Positions 32,002-43,314 of a stretch of 64,000 nucleotides of DNA are shown piece after piece. Each line of letters starts with the position of its first letter. The stretch's first letter is position 1. The translations under genes and the position numbers were made by a program. This stretch comes from Anaeramoeba ignava (taxonomy: Eukaryota; Metamonada; Anaeramoebidae): the NCBI GenBank assembly GCA_028826165.1, contig JAPDFW010000089.1, positions 124,001-188,000 on the forward strand, in the 5' to 3' direction. Under the pieces are notes generated by a model. It ran no database searches. It was given only the letters and a program-made list of their open reading frames with translations, and was not told the DNA's origin.

Positions 32002-34896
32002 ATGAACTTTATAAAAGCATTAGGAAAATTAATAATTGGAGATTCAGAAGACAATAAACCAGAAACACCAGAAATCAATGCAACACTTTATCAAATAAAA
32101 GATGCTCAGAACATGTCTGTTTTCTTTATAGATTGCAAAGTAAAAACAGTTCTAGTCTCAGAAGATCCAATTCAATATGAATTAGTGATTTCACCAATTA
32201 TAAATGAGAATCCAAATCAAGATGAAGATGATTCAGAAAGTGATGAAGAAATCCGCGATCCAAAAAAAGTTTCAATTACACCATTTATTTATTTGACAGA
32301 AACAAAGACAAAACAAGCAAACGTTGGATTTATTTGGAAAAAACCCGGTGAAGAGGCCTTTCTTCTTGAAATCGAACCAAGCCAATCGAATGAGTTGATT
32401 GATCAATTCCGTCTTAGTATTTGTTTGGCTATCTATGAAAATCAATATCAAAAAGTTTTTGATCAACAAGAAGATAATTTATATGAATTTTGCCAATTAA
32501 TGGAACTTAATGATTTTTTTGAAATGTTGAAACTTAAAATGCAACAAGCAAAAATGGAGCGAGATTTAAGACAATTTACTGAAAAGCAATTTGCTCAGCA
32601 AAACCCTATTGAAACAAATCAAATGAATCAAACAAATCAAACAAATCAAACAAATCAAATGAATCAAACAAATCAAATGAATAAAATGAATCAAATGAAT
32701 CAAACAAATCAAACAAATCAAACAAATCAAATTAATCAAATTAATCAAACAAATCAAACTCCAAAAAAGCAAATAAATCAAACTCCAAAAAAACAAACTG
32801 CCAAAAAAACAACTGCCAAAAAACAAACTCCAAAAAAACAAACTCCAAAAAAACAAATAAATCAAACCCCAAAAAAACAAACTGCCAAAAAAACAACTGC
32901 CAAAAAAACAACTGCCAAAAAACAAACTCCAAAAAAACAAACTCCAAAAAAACAAACTCCAAAAAAAATTAATTTTACAACTCCAAAAATTTCAGCAGAA
33001 GATCCATTTTCACCACAAAAAATGGGAAAAACATTGAAACTTACCCAAATTGAAGGAACTGTCAAAGTTCAATTGAAATGCGATATATTTCTTTTTGAAA
33101 ACGCAACACAACAATTCATACCTTGGTCTAAAACATCACAAATAGCGATTTCAGAACCAGTAGAATTTATTTATAACATTTACTTTACTGACAGTTTTGG
33201 GAATTTATTAGGAAAACAAGTCATAAATAACGATATGCATTTGAGTTTTTCAGAAAAAGAAAAGTTTTGCCAATGGATTCAACAGATTTCAAATGACTGG
33301 TTTCTTTGGAAAATTGTTTTTAGCGACTTGAATTCTTTTTTGGAATTCCAGAAAAATTTTGTTATGTGTTTATGGGAAACAAACAATAAATTAAGATTCC
33401 AAAAAGCAACAAATACTGATTATATTTTTGATGCTTTTAAGGAAACAGAAATACCAGATGATGGTTCAAATGATTATGAACTTGGGGATTTTGAAGATGG
33501 AGAAATTGAAATTATGAATCAAAGCGAATATGAAGATGAAGATGAAGATGAAAATGAAAATTTAATTGAAGATGAAAATCAAATTGAAAATGAATTTAAA
33601 AATTTAAATTTAAATCAAAATCAAAATCAAAATCAAAATCAAAATGAAGATGAATATGTTTCAGAAGCAGATATCTCCGATGAACAAGAAGATCAAGCAA
33701 TTCAAGAACAGCCAAAAATATCAGGCGACCAAGATAAAGAACAAGAACAAGAATACGTGACTGAATCATATGAAACTGAAGATGATGAGCAATATCAATC
33801 AAGTGAAAATGAAGCAAGTGAAGATGAAGATGAATCAGATGATGACGAACTAAGTGAAGTATTATCCAAAATGCGAATCAAAAAAAGACAAGAAGATTCA
33901 AATAAACATCTTGCTGTTGGAAGATGCAACGATCGGTCTTTCATTGTGAGAGGATCCAAAGTGGGAGTGTTCAAACACACACCGAACGAAATCAAATTTA
34001 TTCACACAATTGAAGATATCAATGATAATGATGAAAAAGTGTTTGCACCTTCAAAAGTTATGCTTCACAATCAAGATTCCTCAATGCTTCTTTTAAATCC
34101 CCGAGATGACAAGAAAATATACCAACTGGATCTTAATCGAGGAGAAGTTGTTGAGGAATGGACAGGAAATCAAGATATTCCGATCCAAAAAATATTCCCG
34201 CGCTCAAAATTAGCACAAACAACATCAGAAAATATATTTGGAGGAATGAATTCAAACAGTCTTTTCTTGATCGATCCAAGACTCCGAAAAAATAAGATTG
34301 TATCGACTCAAAAATACACTTACGCACCAACCTCCAAACCTCAATTATCATGCACAGCAACAACTAATGATGGACATCTTGTTGTTGGTTCACGAACCGG
34401 AGAAATCCGGCTATTTTCAGACATCAATAAACGTGCTAAAACAAGTCTTCCTGGATTTGGAGATCCTATTTTGGGCGTGGATACAACAGGCGATGGAAAA
34501 TGGGTTCTTGCAACTTGTAGTACTTATTTATTAGTAATCCGAACAGAAATGGAAAATGGAAAAACTGGATTTCAAGTTCGAATGGGAAAAGAAAAACCGA
34601 TTCCAAAAAGGCTCCAGCTTAAACATGAACATATTGCTCTTGTGGGTGGCACTGTTAATTTCACTCACGCTCATTTTAATATCGGTGATACTGGTGAAAG
34701 AAGTATTGTTACTAGTACTGGTCCTTTTGTTGTCACTTGGAATTTCCGTAAAGTCAAACAGAATCGTCTTCAAGAATATCAGATTAAAAAATATAATGAT
34801 GTTGTTGTTCAGGATGAGTTTGTATATAATGATCAATCTGTTGTTGTTGCTTTTCCTAATGCTGTTACTATTGCTACAAGAAAAGATAAGAAATAA
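32002..34896 (+). CDS. VID27: VID27 family protein
   Basis: A single 964-codon exon. The C-terminal 320 residues match the VID27 core: HLAVGRCNDRSFIVRGSKVG, VMLHNQDSSMLLLNP, a YQLDLNRGEVVEEW stretch, NSLFLIDPRLRKNKIV, GSRTGEIRLFSD, GDPILGVDTTGDGKWVLATC and SIVTSTGPFVVTWNF. The N-terminus (NFIKALGKLIIGDSEDNK) and the middle PH-like part also fit. VID27 was named in yeast for vacuolar import and degradation of gluconeogenic enzymes; its C-terminus is WD-like. Residues about 205-330 are an insert of NQT/NQM repeats followed by TPKKQ and TAKKT units, and about 500-640 is acidic. The lack of introns in so long a gene contrasts with its neighbours. Confidence 0.93.
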   Translation: MNFIKALGKLIIGDSEDNKPETPEINATLYQIKDAQNMSVFFIDCKVKTVLVSEDPIQYELVISPIINENPNQDEDDSESDEEIRDPKKVSITPFIYLTETKTKQANVGFIWKKPGEEAFLLEIEPSQSNELIDQFRLSICLAIYENQYQKVFDQQEDNLYEFCQLMELNDFFEMLKLKMQQAKMERDLRQFTEKQFAQQNPIETNQMNQTNQTNQTNQMNQTNQMNKMNQMNQTNQTNQTNQINQINQTNQTPKKQINQTPKKQTAKKTTAKKQTPKKQTPKKQINQTPKKQTAKKTTAKKTTAKKQTPKKQTPKKQTPKKINFTTPKISAEDPFSPQKMGKTLKLTQIEGTVKVQLKCDIFLFENATQQFIPWSKTSQIAISEPVEFIYNIYFTDSFGNLLGKQVINNDMHLSFSEKEKFCQWIQQISNDWFLWKIVFSDLNSFLEFQKNFVMCLWETNNKLRFQKATNTDYIFDAFKETEIPDDGSNDYELGDFEDGEIEIMNQSEYEDEDEDENENLIEDENQIENEFKNLNLNQNQNQNQNQNEDEYVSEADISDEQEDQAIQEQPKISGDQDKEQEQEYVTESYETEDDEQYQSSENEASEDEDESDDDELSEVLSKMRIKKRQEDSNKHLAVGRCNDRSFIVRGSKVGVFKHTPNEIKFIHTIEDINDNDEKVFAPSKVMLHNQDSSMLLLNPRDDKKIYQLDLNRGEVVEEWTGNQDIPIQKIFPRSKLAQTTSENIFGGMNSNSLFLIDPRLRKNKIVSTQKYTYAPTSKPQLSCTATTNDGHLVVGSRTGEIRLFSDINKRAKTSLPGFGDPILGVDTTGDGKWVLATCSTYLLVIRTEMENGKTGFQVRMGKEKPIPKRLQLKHEHIALVGGTVNFTHAHFNIGDTGERSIVTSTGPFVVTWNFRKVKQNRLQEYQIKKYNDVVVQDEFVYNDQSVVVAFPNAVTIATRKDKK
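32615..32975. repeat. Coding repeat in VID27 (AATCAAACA and CCAAAAAAACAAACT units)
   Basis: A 9-bp unit encoding NQT/NQM is followed by 12-15-bp units encoding TPKKQ and TAKKT. The frame stays open throughout. The reverse strand therefore shows artificial Phe/Trp/Leu frames. Confidence 0.85.
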
Positions 34897-35179
34897 GTGA
34901 TCTAATTAAAATTTTTCTTTTTCTTTTTTTTTTCTTTTTTTTTGCTTTTTTGCCATTTGAAATTTTCTTTTTTTTCTTTTTTAAAATTAAAATTAATTAA
35001 AATTAATTTCTTTCTTTTCTTTCTTCTTTCTTCTTTCTTCTTTCTTCTTGTTGAAAATTCTCAAAAAAAAAATTTATTTTTAATTTTAATTTTTAATTTT
35101 CATTTTTTCTTTTTCTTTTAAAAAATAAAAATATATAAAAATAAAATTTAATTTAATTTAATTAAAATTTCAAAAAAAA

Positions 35180-38100
35180 ATGAAAGAATTTAATCAAAAT
35201 AACACATCTCCGTTAATTTTTCATAAAGAAATGCTTTTAAATTGGGCAAATGAACAATTAAGTCGTAAAAGTTATCAACCAATTCAAGACGTTAAAGAAT
35301 TAAAGGTTTTATTTTCCAAAAATAAAATAAAATGAAATAAAATAAAAAAACAAAAAAAAAAACAACCGAAACTTCTTCTTTTTATTATAAAAAATAAATA
35401 TTTATATATTTATATTTTCTTTCTTGATCTTAAACTTGATTTTATAGGATGGTTCATCTTTACTTCATTTATTTTCTATTATTTCACAGATTCAAGAAAA
35501 TGATATTTTAAAAGGAGATAAATCAAAAAATGAAATTTTAATTGAATATTTGAAAGCAGTTAATTATCAATTTTATCTTTGTTCACCTGATGATATTGAA
35601 AAAGTAGTTCCTTCTTTATTTATTTATATAAAAATTTACAAATATACAAATTTAAAAATTTAAAAAATGTTTATTTTAATTATTTAAGGGATTTGAAGAA
35701 GAGATATTAGCTTTTTTAACTGGGTTATATTTGTGGTATAACCAAAAAGTATCTGTCAACTTTAATTTGAAAATTAAAATTAAAATTAAAATTAAAATCA
35801 AAATTCAAAATTAAAATTAAAATCAAAATCAAAATCAAAATTTAAAATTAAAATTAAAATTAAAATTAAATTAAAATTTAAAATTAAAATTAAAATTAAA
35901 ATTAAAATTCAAATTCAAAATCAAAATTAAAATTCAAAATTAAATTAAAATTAAAATTAAAATCAAAATTCAAAATCAAAATTCAAAATTAAAATCAAAA
36001 TTAAAATTAAAATTAAAATTAAAATGAAATTCAAAATCAAAATCAAATTCAAAATCAAAATCAAAATTAAAATTAAAATTAATGAACATAGCTCAAAAAT
36101 TTACAGAAGAATAATTTTGTTATTATTCTGTAAATTTTGAATGGGAATCTCTTTTAAAAACTCTTTTTTTTAAGTTCACAGAATAATAATAAAAATTATT
36201 CTTCTGTGGAATCAAAAAATTCGTCAAAATTCGTCAAAATTCGACCCAAATTTCTTAAAAAATTGAGAAAAAATTTTCCCTAATTCCTAAAATTCATAAA
36301 TTTCTTCTTTTTTTCATTCAAAATTTTTTGCTTTTCTTTTCTTTCCTCATCATTTTTCCCAACTTTTTGGGTTTTTCACAAGTTCATTAAAAGGGTTAAT
36401 AAATTCAACACGAATTCGAAAATTATTATTTTCTTCAAATTTTTTTTTCAAAAATATTTTTTCACTCGCGTCGTTACACTCCGCTCGTGAAAAAAACAAA
36501 ATTTTTTTTCTCGTTATCACTCGAAAAAAAAAGATTTTAAAAAAAATTTTTAGAAAATAATAATTTTCTTATTATCGTGTTAAAATTTATTAACCCCCCA
36601 TTAAAATTAAAATTAAAATTAAAATTGAAATCAAAATCAAAATCAAAACGAAAATCAAAATCAAAATCAAAATCAAAATCAAAATCAAAATCCAAATTAA
36701 AATTAAAATTAAAATTAAAATTAAAATTAAAATTAAAATTAAAATCAAAATTAAAATCAAAATCAAAATCAAAATTAAAATCAAAATCAAATTCAAAATC
36801 AAAATCAAAATTAAAATTCAAAATTAAAATCAAAATTCAAAATTAAAATTAAAATCAAAATTAAAATTAAAATCAAAATCAAAATTAAATTTAAAATTAA
36901 AATTAAAATTAAAATTAAAATCAAAATTAATATTAAAATTAAAATTAAAATTAAAATTAAAATTAAAATTAAAATTAAAATCAAAATTTAAATCAAAATT
37001 AAAATTAAAATCAAAATTAAAATCAAAATCAAAATTAAAATTAAAATCAAAATTAAAATCAAAATCAAAATTAAAATTAAAATTAAAATTAAAATTAAAA
37101 TTAAAATCAAAATTAAAATTAAAATTAAAATTAAAAATTAAAATTAAAATTAAAATTAAAATTAAAATCAAAATCAAAATTAAAATTAAAATTAAAATTA
37201 AAATCAAAATCAAAATTAAAATTAAAATTAAAATTAAAATTAAAATTAAAATTAAAATTAAAAATCAAAATTAAAATTAAAATCAAAATTAAAATCAAAA
37301 TTAAAATTAAAATTTAAATTAAAATTAAAATTAAAATTAAAATTAAAATTAAAATTAAAATCAAAATCAAAATCAAAATTAAAATTAAAATCAAATTCAA
37401 AATTAAAATCAAAATTTAAATTTAAATTGAAAATAAGAAAAAAATCCAAATGAAATCTACAAAAGCAACACCAAAAAGTCGAATAAAAAGAATGGCATTT
37501 GAAGAAAAAGCAAATACACAAAAACATTTTCATAATTATTTGACAGAATCCAAGACTAATTACATGCATCGACCACCAAGAAAAGGATCATTAGGAGGAG
37601 AAGAAAATTATCGGTTAATAAAAACACCGACAAAACTAGTGCACAATCAACGAGCACAAACAACAGCAATGGGGATTCCATTCTATTCAGAATATGAATA
37701 TGGACCATCCCCAATAGGAATAGGAAATGATTCTTTTCCGTTTTCAGAAACAGAATTCACTCCATCAAGAGTTTATAAAACAAACACCTTTTTATCAAAT
37801 AAACCGTTTTCTATTCATAATTTACCAAGAAGAGAACTTTTTTTCGAAAATCAACAACCTTATTCTTTTGAACCTTTTCGTGTTGAAATTCCAAGTGAAA
37901 TAAATGATTTAATTAATAAGGAAAAACAACTCAATGATGAAACACAACAATTTATCAATTCTGTTATAAAAAAAACAACGATGCTCATGAAAATCAAAAC
38001 AAAATTAAAAAGAAATGTTGCTGAGAAAATTGAAGCCAAAAATAAAGAGAAAGCAAAACGAGACTTCAAGAATATTTACCCCAAAATGCATTTTGGAAAC

Positions 38101-40899
38101 AAAGTGGAATATTTAGTCACTTTTAAGAAAACAGTCACTCAAAAACAAATGAAAGAGCTTTTGAATTTCTCCACAAATCTAAATGGTCTTATTTCACATT
38201 TTTCAAGATTTGAATCGCAACTCAAATTTGTTTTTTCATTATTTTCTGATATTTTTCCAAAAATAACCGAAGATTTACAAAAACTGTCAATTCTAGAATC
38301 ACAAGTTGGACAAGCAAAGCAAAAAAAACGAGTGGATGAGATTATAATCCATTCTTATTGTTCTCAAGTTTTTGATTTATTTGAAAAATATGATGTTGAT
38401 TGCGAAAATATATTTTCAAAGCTTTTAGAGTTTATGCGCTCAAAGGAAATTTCAAGAAATCCTGAGTTTTTGCTTCATAGTACTGATTTTTTGTTTTCTT
38501 TGATTAAAAGCAGCGATTTTTTTATGCATCATAGGGATGATATTGAATATGGTGTTCATAAAATTGTTTTTTCGCTTCTTTTCAGATCTATTTTTACTTC
38601 TTTACTATCTAATTTCATAGTTAATGATATTTGCAAAACATCCGAAAACCAAAGTAACTTAATATATTTTTAAATTTTGATTTTAGATTTTAATTTTAAA
38701 ATTTAATTTTTTAAAGAGGAAAAAAAATACAAGAAAATTTGGGAAAATATTCTATTGCATTTTCCAATTGAATTTCGTTATTCTGCTGTGAAAAGTGTTT
38801 TCCAAAGATTGCAAGGAATTATTCCATCAGATATTCAATATGTAATAAAATTAAAATTTATTTAAAATCAAAATCAAAATTTATTTAAAAATTAAAATCA
38901 AAATTTATTTAAAAATTAAAATCAAAATTTATTTAATAATTAAAATCAAAATTTATTTAATAATTAAAATCAAAATTTATTTAAAAATTAAAATCAAAAT
39001 TTATTTAAAAATTAAAATTAAAATTTATTTAATAATTAAAATCAAAATTTATATAATAATTAAAATCAAAATTTATTTAATAATTAAAATCAAAATAGGA
39101 AGCAGAACAAATACTTCAAAAAATGGAAAAAAAAGCAAGAGGAAAATGTATTCAATTAATCATTTATCATATTGATTCAACATTAAGTGAAGAATTCGTA
39201 GCTAATGAACTTGATAACAAAAATTCAGAACTCCAGAGTAATTTTAATAAATGCTTAGATTATGGCAAACAAATACTCGGAGATTTTCTGGAATTATTTG
39301 ATATCGAATTTGTGATTTATATTGTTAATTTTTATGAATTTTCTTTAAATCAATCAACCGAAGTTGCTCATGCTTTATTTCATTTATTTGAATCAATGAA
39401 TATGGACTTTGCGTTGACAAAGATGGTTGTTGCTCAACGCGTGATGCTTCTAACTTCGCCAAGCTCTTTTTATATTATTGATTCTGTTTCACTTGAAATT
39501 GTTTCACTTTTTGTCTTTTTTCACGGCAAAGATTATTTATCCCAAACATTTGGAGGTTTGATTACTGAAATTTGCGATGACGACGAAATGGAGTTTGAGA
39601 TGAATCCTTATAAAGCACATAATCCTGCAGCTATCTCAAGAAACGAGTCCAATTTGCGCAAATATTTCCATCTTTTTGCAAACGCAATCTTCCAAAATAT
39701 CTCTTTGATTCCTTCAAATATTCGTTCTTTATGCAGTTATCTTAACGATCTTCTTGTGCAACGTTTCCCTGATAATGCGTGTCAGGTTGTTGGCGGGCTT
39801 ATTATACAAAATTTCATTTGCGTTTCTCTTGAAAATCCACAACGATTTCATCTCTATGATGGTAATTCCAAAAATTATTTTTTTAATTTAATTTAATTTA
39901 ATTTTATTTAATTTAATTTTATTTAATTTATTTTTGTTTCTGAAATGATTTTAGGTGATCTCAAAGAAAATACTTATCAAAAACTTGTAATTCTTGCAAA
40001 ATTTTTGGATCATCTTTCAAGAGGTGTTACTTTTCGTCAATCAAAAAAATATTTACAGAAATTCAATCTTGATTTAATTCAACGGTTTCCTGAACGTATT
40101 AATTTTGTTGCTGCAATATCTGTATTTATTTTATTAATTATTTTGATTTTAATTTTAATTTTGATTTTAATTTTGATTTTGATTTTATTCTAAAAAAAAT
40201 ATCTCAAAATAGAAACATATTGAAGAAGAAAGTGATTCTTTAATCGAAGAAACCTTAACAAAAGAACAAATAGTTGAGATAGATGCGCTATTTTCAGAAA
40301 TTGCGCTTGTAATTCTAACAAGTTTGAAACTTCCAGTGAATTTCAATTCTTCATTAGGAGAACATTTTGTAAGAAGAATATATTATGAATTGGAGGTTCT
40401 GCTTCGCGATTTAAGCATTTTCAACACTCAATTATCAGCACTTGAAGCAAGGAGTTTAGAATCACGATTGTCTTCAGAACAAACAAAGAAAATAACGATT
40501 AAAAAACAACTATCAGAACAAGAATCAGCAGAAACTAAATGGGACAAAATTATCCACAAACCAATTCTTTTGCAAGGAACCGCCTTCATTTCCGAATTGA
40601 GCGGAAAAAAGCGGACATCTGCTAAAAAACGATGGCTTGTTTTGAAACAAAATTTACTTGCGTTTTTTGATGCAAATATTATTACTAAACATAATTTGGA
40701 AAATTGTGCCCCAATCAAAATTATTGCTATAACCTCTGATTTGCGTATTCTTACTGGCAGAGAACGTTTGGATAAAAAGAAAAAAAATAGTTTTGAGATT
40801 GTTCTTGATCAAAACAAAACTTTTTCAATTAGTTTTACTGATTATTCTTTGCTGATTAATTGGTTGCATCTTTTAAAAAGTATCCAAAAAGTTTATTGA
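35180..40899 (+). CDS. CH-RasGAP-PH protein (IQGAP-like order), probably catalytically dead GAP
   Basis: Exons 35180-35305, 35448-35603 and 35689-35748 encode a calponin-homology domain (LLNWANEQL, LKDGSSLLHLFSII, ...CSPDDIEKGFEEEILAFLTGLYLW). After a 1.69-kb repeat intron, exons 37438-38653, 38717-38841, 39099-39861, 39955-40121 and 40213-40899 encode a Ser/Arg-rich region, a RasGAP domain (about residues 560-900) and a PH domain at the end (GTAFISELSGKKRT, KKRWLVLKQNLLAFFD). CH plus RasGAP recalls IQGAP. The usual arginine finger position reads SLFVFFHGKD and the FLR motif reads IIQNF, so the key arginines are missing. Joining the CH exons to the rest relies on phase 0 at both borders; the alternative is a separate gene starting at the ATG at 37450. 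Total is about 1,099 residues if joined. Confidence 0.65.
35760..36080. repeat. AAAATT/AAAATC hexamer array, left part of the CH-RasGAP intron
   Basis: AAAATT and AAAATC hexamers with occasional AAATTC follow the donor at 35749. The array stops at AATGAACATAG (36080). Confidence 0.9.
36085..36600. mobile_element. Foldback-like island with nested inverted repeats
   Basis: A 515-bp block interrupts the hexamer array. It contains two hairpins at 36095-36140 and 36175-36212 that share ACAGAAGAATAATT in opposite orientation. A second inverted pair has arms of about 42 bp: GGGTTAATAAATT...AACACGA...GAAAATTATTATTTTC near 36394-36435 and its reverse complement at 36553-36598. Between these arms a GC-richer hairpin, TTTTTTCACTCGCG with CGCTCGTGAAAAAA, sits at 36464-36495. 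There is no reading frame. This looks like a MITE or foldback element, but I cannot define a target duplication. Confidence 0.5.
36600..37435. repeat. AAAATT/AAAATC hexamer array, right part of the CH-RasGAP intron
   Basis: The same hexamers resume after the island and run to just before the proposed acceptor (37437). They generate artificial Lys/Ser/Leu and Phe/Asp/Asn frames. Confidence 0.92.
38850..39095. repeat. 23-24-bp tandem repeat in RasGAP intron
   Basis: About ten copies of a unit containing AAAATCAAAATTTATTTAA and AATT fill the intron between exons ending 38841 and starting 39099. Confidence 0.85.
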
Positions 40900-41181
40900 T
40901 TTCTTTCTTTTTTTCTTTCTTGAATTTGATATGTTGATAAAAATGCAAAGATATTTTATTTACTTTTAAATTTCTCAAAACAAAAGGCAACAAAGTAATT
41001 GAATATCAAAAAATTATATATTTTTTAAAAAAGCGAACAAACAAACTTTTGAATTTGAATTTGAATTTGAATTTAAATTTAAATTTTGTGATTCTAAATT
41101 GTTGTTATTTTTATTTTTATTTTTATTCTTTTTCTTATTCTTTTTTTATGAGAAAATAAATTGTTTGACTTTTTGAAAAAG

Positions 41182-42544
41182 TTATTTTTCATTATCACTT
41201 TTTTCTGAATTATTTGAATTATCTGAATTATCTGAATTATCTGAATTATCTGAATTATCTGAATTTGTTGTTGATTTTGATTTTGATTTTGATTTTGATT
41301 TTGATTTTGATTTTGATTTTGATTTTGAATTTTTTGTTTCATTTTGATAATTTTCTGGAATTGTTTTTTTAGGAACATAAATAGGTTCATTTTCATTATT
41401 TTGTGATGTAAATGTTCTAGAAACGAATCCAATTTCTTTAATTTCATCTTTTAGGAAAGTAAATGAACCAACAATTTGGAAAACACCAAAAACTAAAACA
41501 ATAATTCCACTTTTGATTTTTAAATTTAATTTTAATTTTGATTTTTGATTTTAATTTTGATTTTAATTTTGATTTTAATTTTAATTTTAATTTTAAATTT
41601 AATTTTAATTTTAATTTTGATTTTAATTTGATTTTTGGTTTTAATTTTGATTTTAATTTTAATTTTGATTTAGATTTTGATTTTGATTTTGATTTAGATT
41701 TAGATTTGATTTTGATTTTAATTTTAATTTTAATTTTAATTTTAATTTTAATTTTAATTTTAATTTTAAATTTAATTTTAATTTTAATTTTAATTTTGAT
41801 TTTAATTTTAATTTTGATTTTAATTTTAATTTTAATTTTAATTTTGATTTTTATTTTGGTTTTGATTTTGATTTTGATTTTGATTTTGATTTTGATTTTG
41901 ATTTTGATTTTAATTTTGATTTTTAATTTTAATTATAATTTTAATTTTAATTTTAATTTTAATTTTAATTTTGATTTTGATTTTGATTTTGATTTTGATT
42001 TTGATTTTGATTTTAATTTTAATTTTGATTTTGATTTTGATTTTGATTTTGATTTAGATTTGATTTTTACATCACTAATAAAAATACTTCATCTTGTGAA
42101 CAACCAATTCCTAAATTCAAAAATATTAATAAAAATATTAATAAAAATATTAATAAAAATATTAATAAAAATATACCCAAACTTCCAATAATTATTGTAA
42201 GCATTCCTTTTCCAAGATAACCTTTTAAAAAACTCATTTTCTCAAATAAAAATCGAAAAGAAGAAAATTCAGCAAAAACAAGTAAAAAAGATAAAATACT
42301 AAATCATTTCAATTAAATCAAATTAAATTGAACCAAATTAAATTTAAAATTAAATTAAATTTAAAAATAAAAAGGAGATTTTAAATAAAATTTTTTACAA
42401 AGCATTTAAAGCTAAATAGAATTCTGCAACATTAAAAACTTTATCTGCAGCACGAGCAATACCAACAAAAGAAGCAGGAAACATTGTCAAAACACAAAGA
42501 GCATTACCAACTCTAACAATTAAAAGAGCAACTTGAGAAGTCAT
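41182..42544 (-). CDS. COPI-associated / TVP15-type four-helix membrane protein
   Basis: Four exons (42544-42399, 42298-42177, 42110-42071, 41509-41182) join in phase to 211 residues. Four hydrophobic segments are visible: LLIVRVGNALCVLTMFPASF, ILSFLLVFAEF, the GKGMLTIIIGSLGIG stretch and GIIVLVFGVFQIVGSF. The R..N start, FAEF and lGKGM..iiiGsL pattern is that of the COPI-associated protein family (TVP15 in yeast Golgi vesicles). The cytosolic tail is low-complexity, with (KS)n then (NSD)n repeats. It lies 78 bp from the divergent Ras gene at 42623. Intron 3 is a 561-bp array. Confidence 0.75.
41525..42065. repeat. ATTTTA/ATTTTG hexamer array in intron 3 of the COPI-associated gene
   Basis: Hexamers ATTTTA and ATTTTG (with ATTTAG variants) fill the intron, the complement of the AAAATT/AAAATC type seen in the RasGAP intron. 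Confidence 0.9.
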
Positions 42545-42622
42545 TAATAAAATTAAATGTTAAATTAAATTTTAAAAAAAAAAGTGAAAAAAAAAATTTC
42601 ATTTTTTTTTTTAAGATTTAGA

Positions 42623-43204
42623 ATGGAAGTAAAATTAAATGATTTAAAAATTGGAGTTTATGGAAAAGATGGAGTTGGAAAAACTGCAATGATTTTCCAA
42701 TTTATTAATAAATGGGTTTATGAAGAATATGATCCAACAATTGATGATTTTTATAAACAACAAATGAATATCAATAATAAAAATTATTTGCTTGATATTC
42801 ATGATACTGTTGAACAAGATGAATACACCGCGATAAGAGAGATCTCAATCAAACAAGAAGAGGGATTTATGATTGTTTATTCGATTGATTCAAGAGAATC
42901 ATTTGATTCAATTTCTTTATTTAGAGAAGTTATTTGTAAAGTTCAAAATTCAGAAAAGTTCCCACTTGTTATTGTTGGTAATAAATCAGATTTGGAATCT
43001 CAAAGAAAGGTTTCTTTTCAGGAATTGAGTGATCTTGCTGGTATTTTTTCTGTTCCTTTTTTTGAAGTTTCTGCAAAAAATAAACAAAATTTAAATGAGG
43101 CTTTTTTTAAATTAGTTGAAGAAGTTGAAAAATCTCGTGCTCAATCACAGGATTCTCAAAGTAAAAAAGATGGAAGAAAAAAAGGGATATGCTTAATGAT
43201 GTAG
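42623..43204 (+). CDS. Atypical Ras-like GTPase with an altered switch II
   Basis: An intronless 193-codon gene starts at MEVKLND; the upstream in-frame extension lacks an ATG. The P-loop YGKDGVGKTAM, effector loop EEYDPTIDDFY, NKSD and SAK boxes are present. The DxxGQ motif reads DTVEQDEY: the invariant Gly of switch II (Ras Gly60) is Glu, while Gln61 is kept. In Ras, changes at this Gly block the GTP-induced switch, so this protein may be locked, slow or regulated differently. The C-terminus CLMM is a CaaX box. The lack of introns while the other Ras and Rab here have four or five suggests a retrocopy. Confidence 0.9.
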   Translation: MEVKLNDLKIGVYGKDGVGKTAMIFQFINKWVYEEYDPTIDDFYKQQMNINNKNYLLDIHDTVEQDEYTAIREISIKQEEGFMIVYSIDSRESFDSISLFREVICKVQNSEKFPLVIVGNKSDLESQRKVSFQELSDLAGIFSVPFFEVSAKNKQNLNEAFFKLVEEVEKSRAQSQDSQSKKDGRKKGICLMM

Positions 43205-43314
43205 AAATTAAAGAAATTAGAATTTTTATTTTGATTATTATTTTTTTATTCATTTTTTGATTTTGATTAAAAATTTTGATTTTGATTTTAATTAAAAATT
43301 TAATTAAAAATTTG

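Noticed and set aside
32566-33065. Trp/Phe-rich reverse-strand frames opposite VID27
   Set aside because: They mirror the NQT and TPKKQ coding repeats of the VID27 gene.
36537-37569. Phe/Asp/Asn and Lys/Ser frames
   Set aside because: Hexamer array in the CH-RasGAP intron; the real exon begins at about 37438.
37450-38673. Independent gene starting at the ATG at 37450
   Set aside because: Not excluded, but the CH exons would then have no 3' part, and an in-phase acceptor lies just upstream at 37436-37437, so joining is preferred.
41094-41447. Minus-strand 117-codon frame rich in Asn/Gln and Ile
   Set aside because: The correct frame of this exon continues the COPI-associated membrane protein (GIIVLVFGVFQIVG) and ends in KS and NSD repeats.
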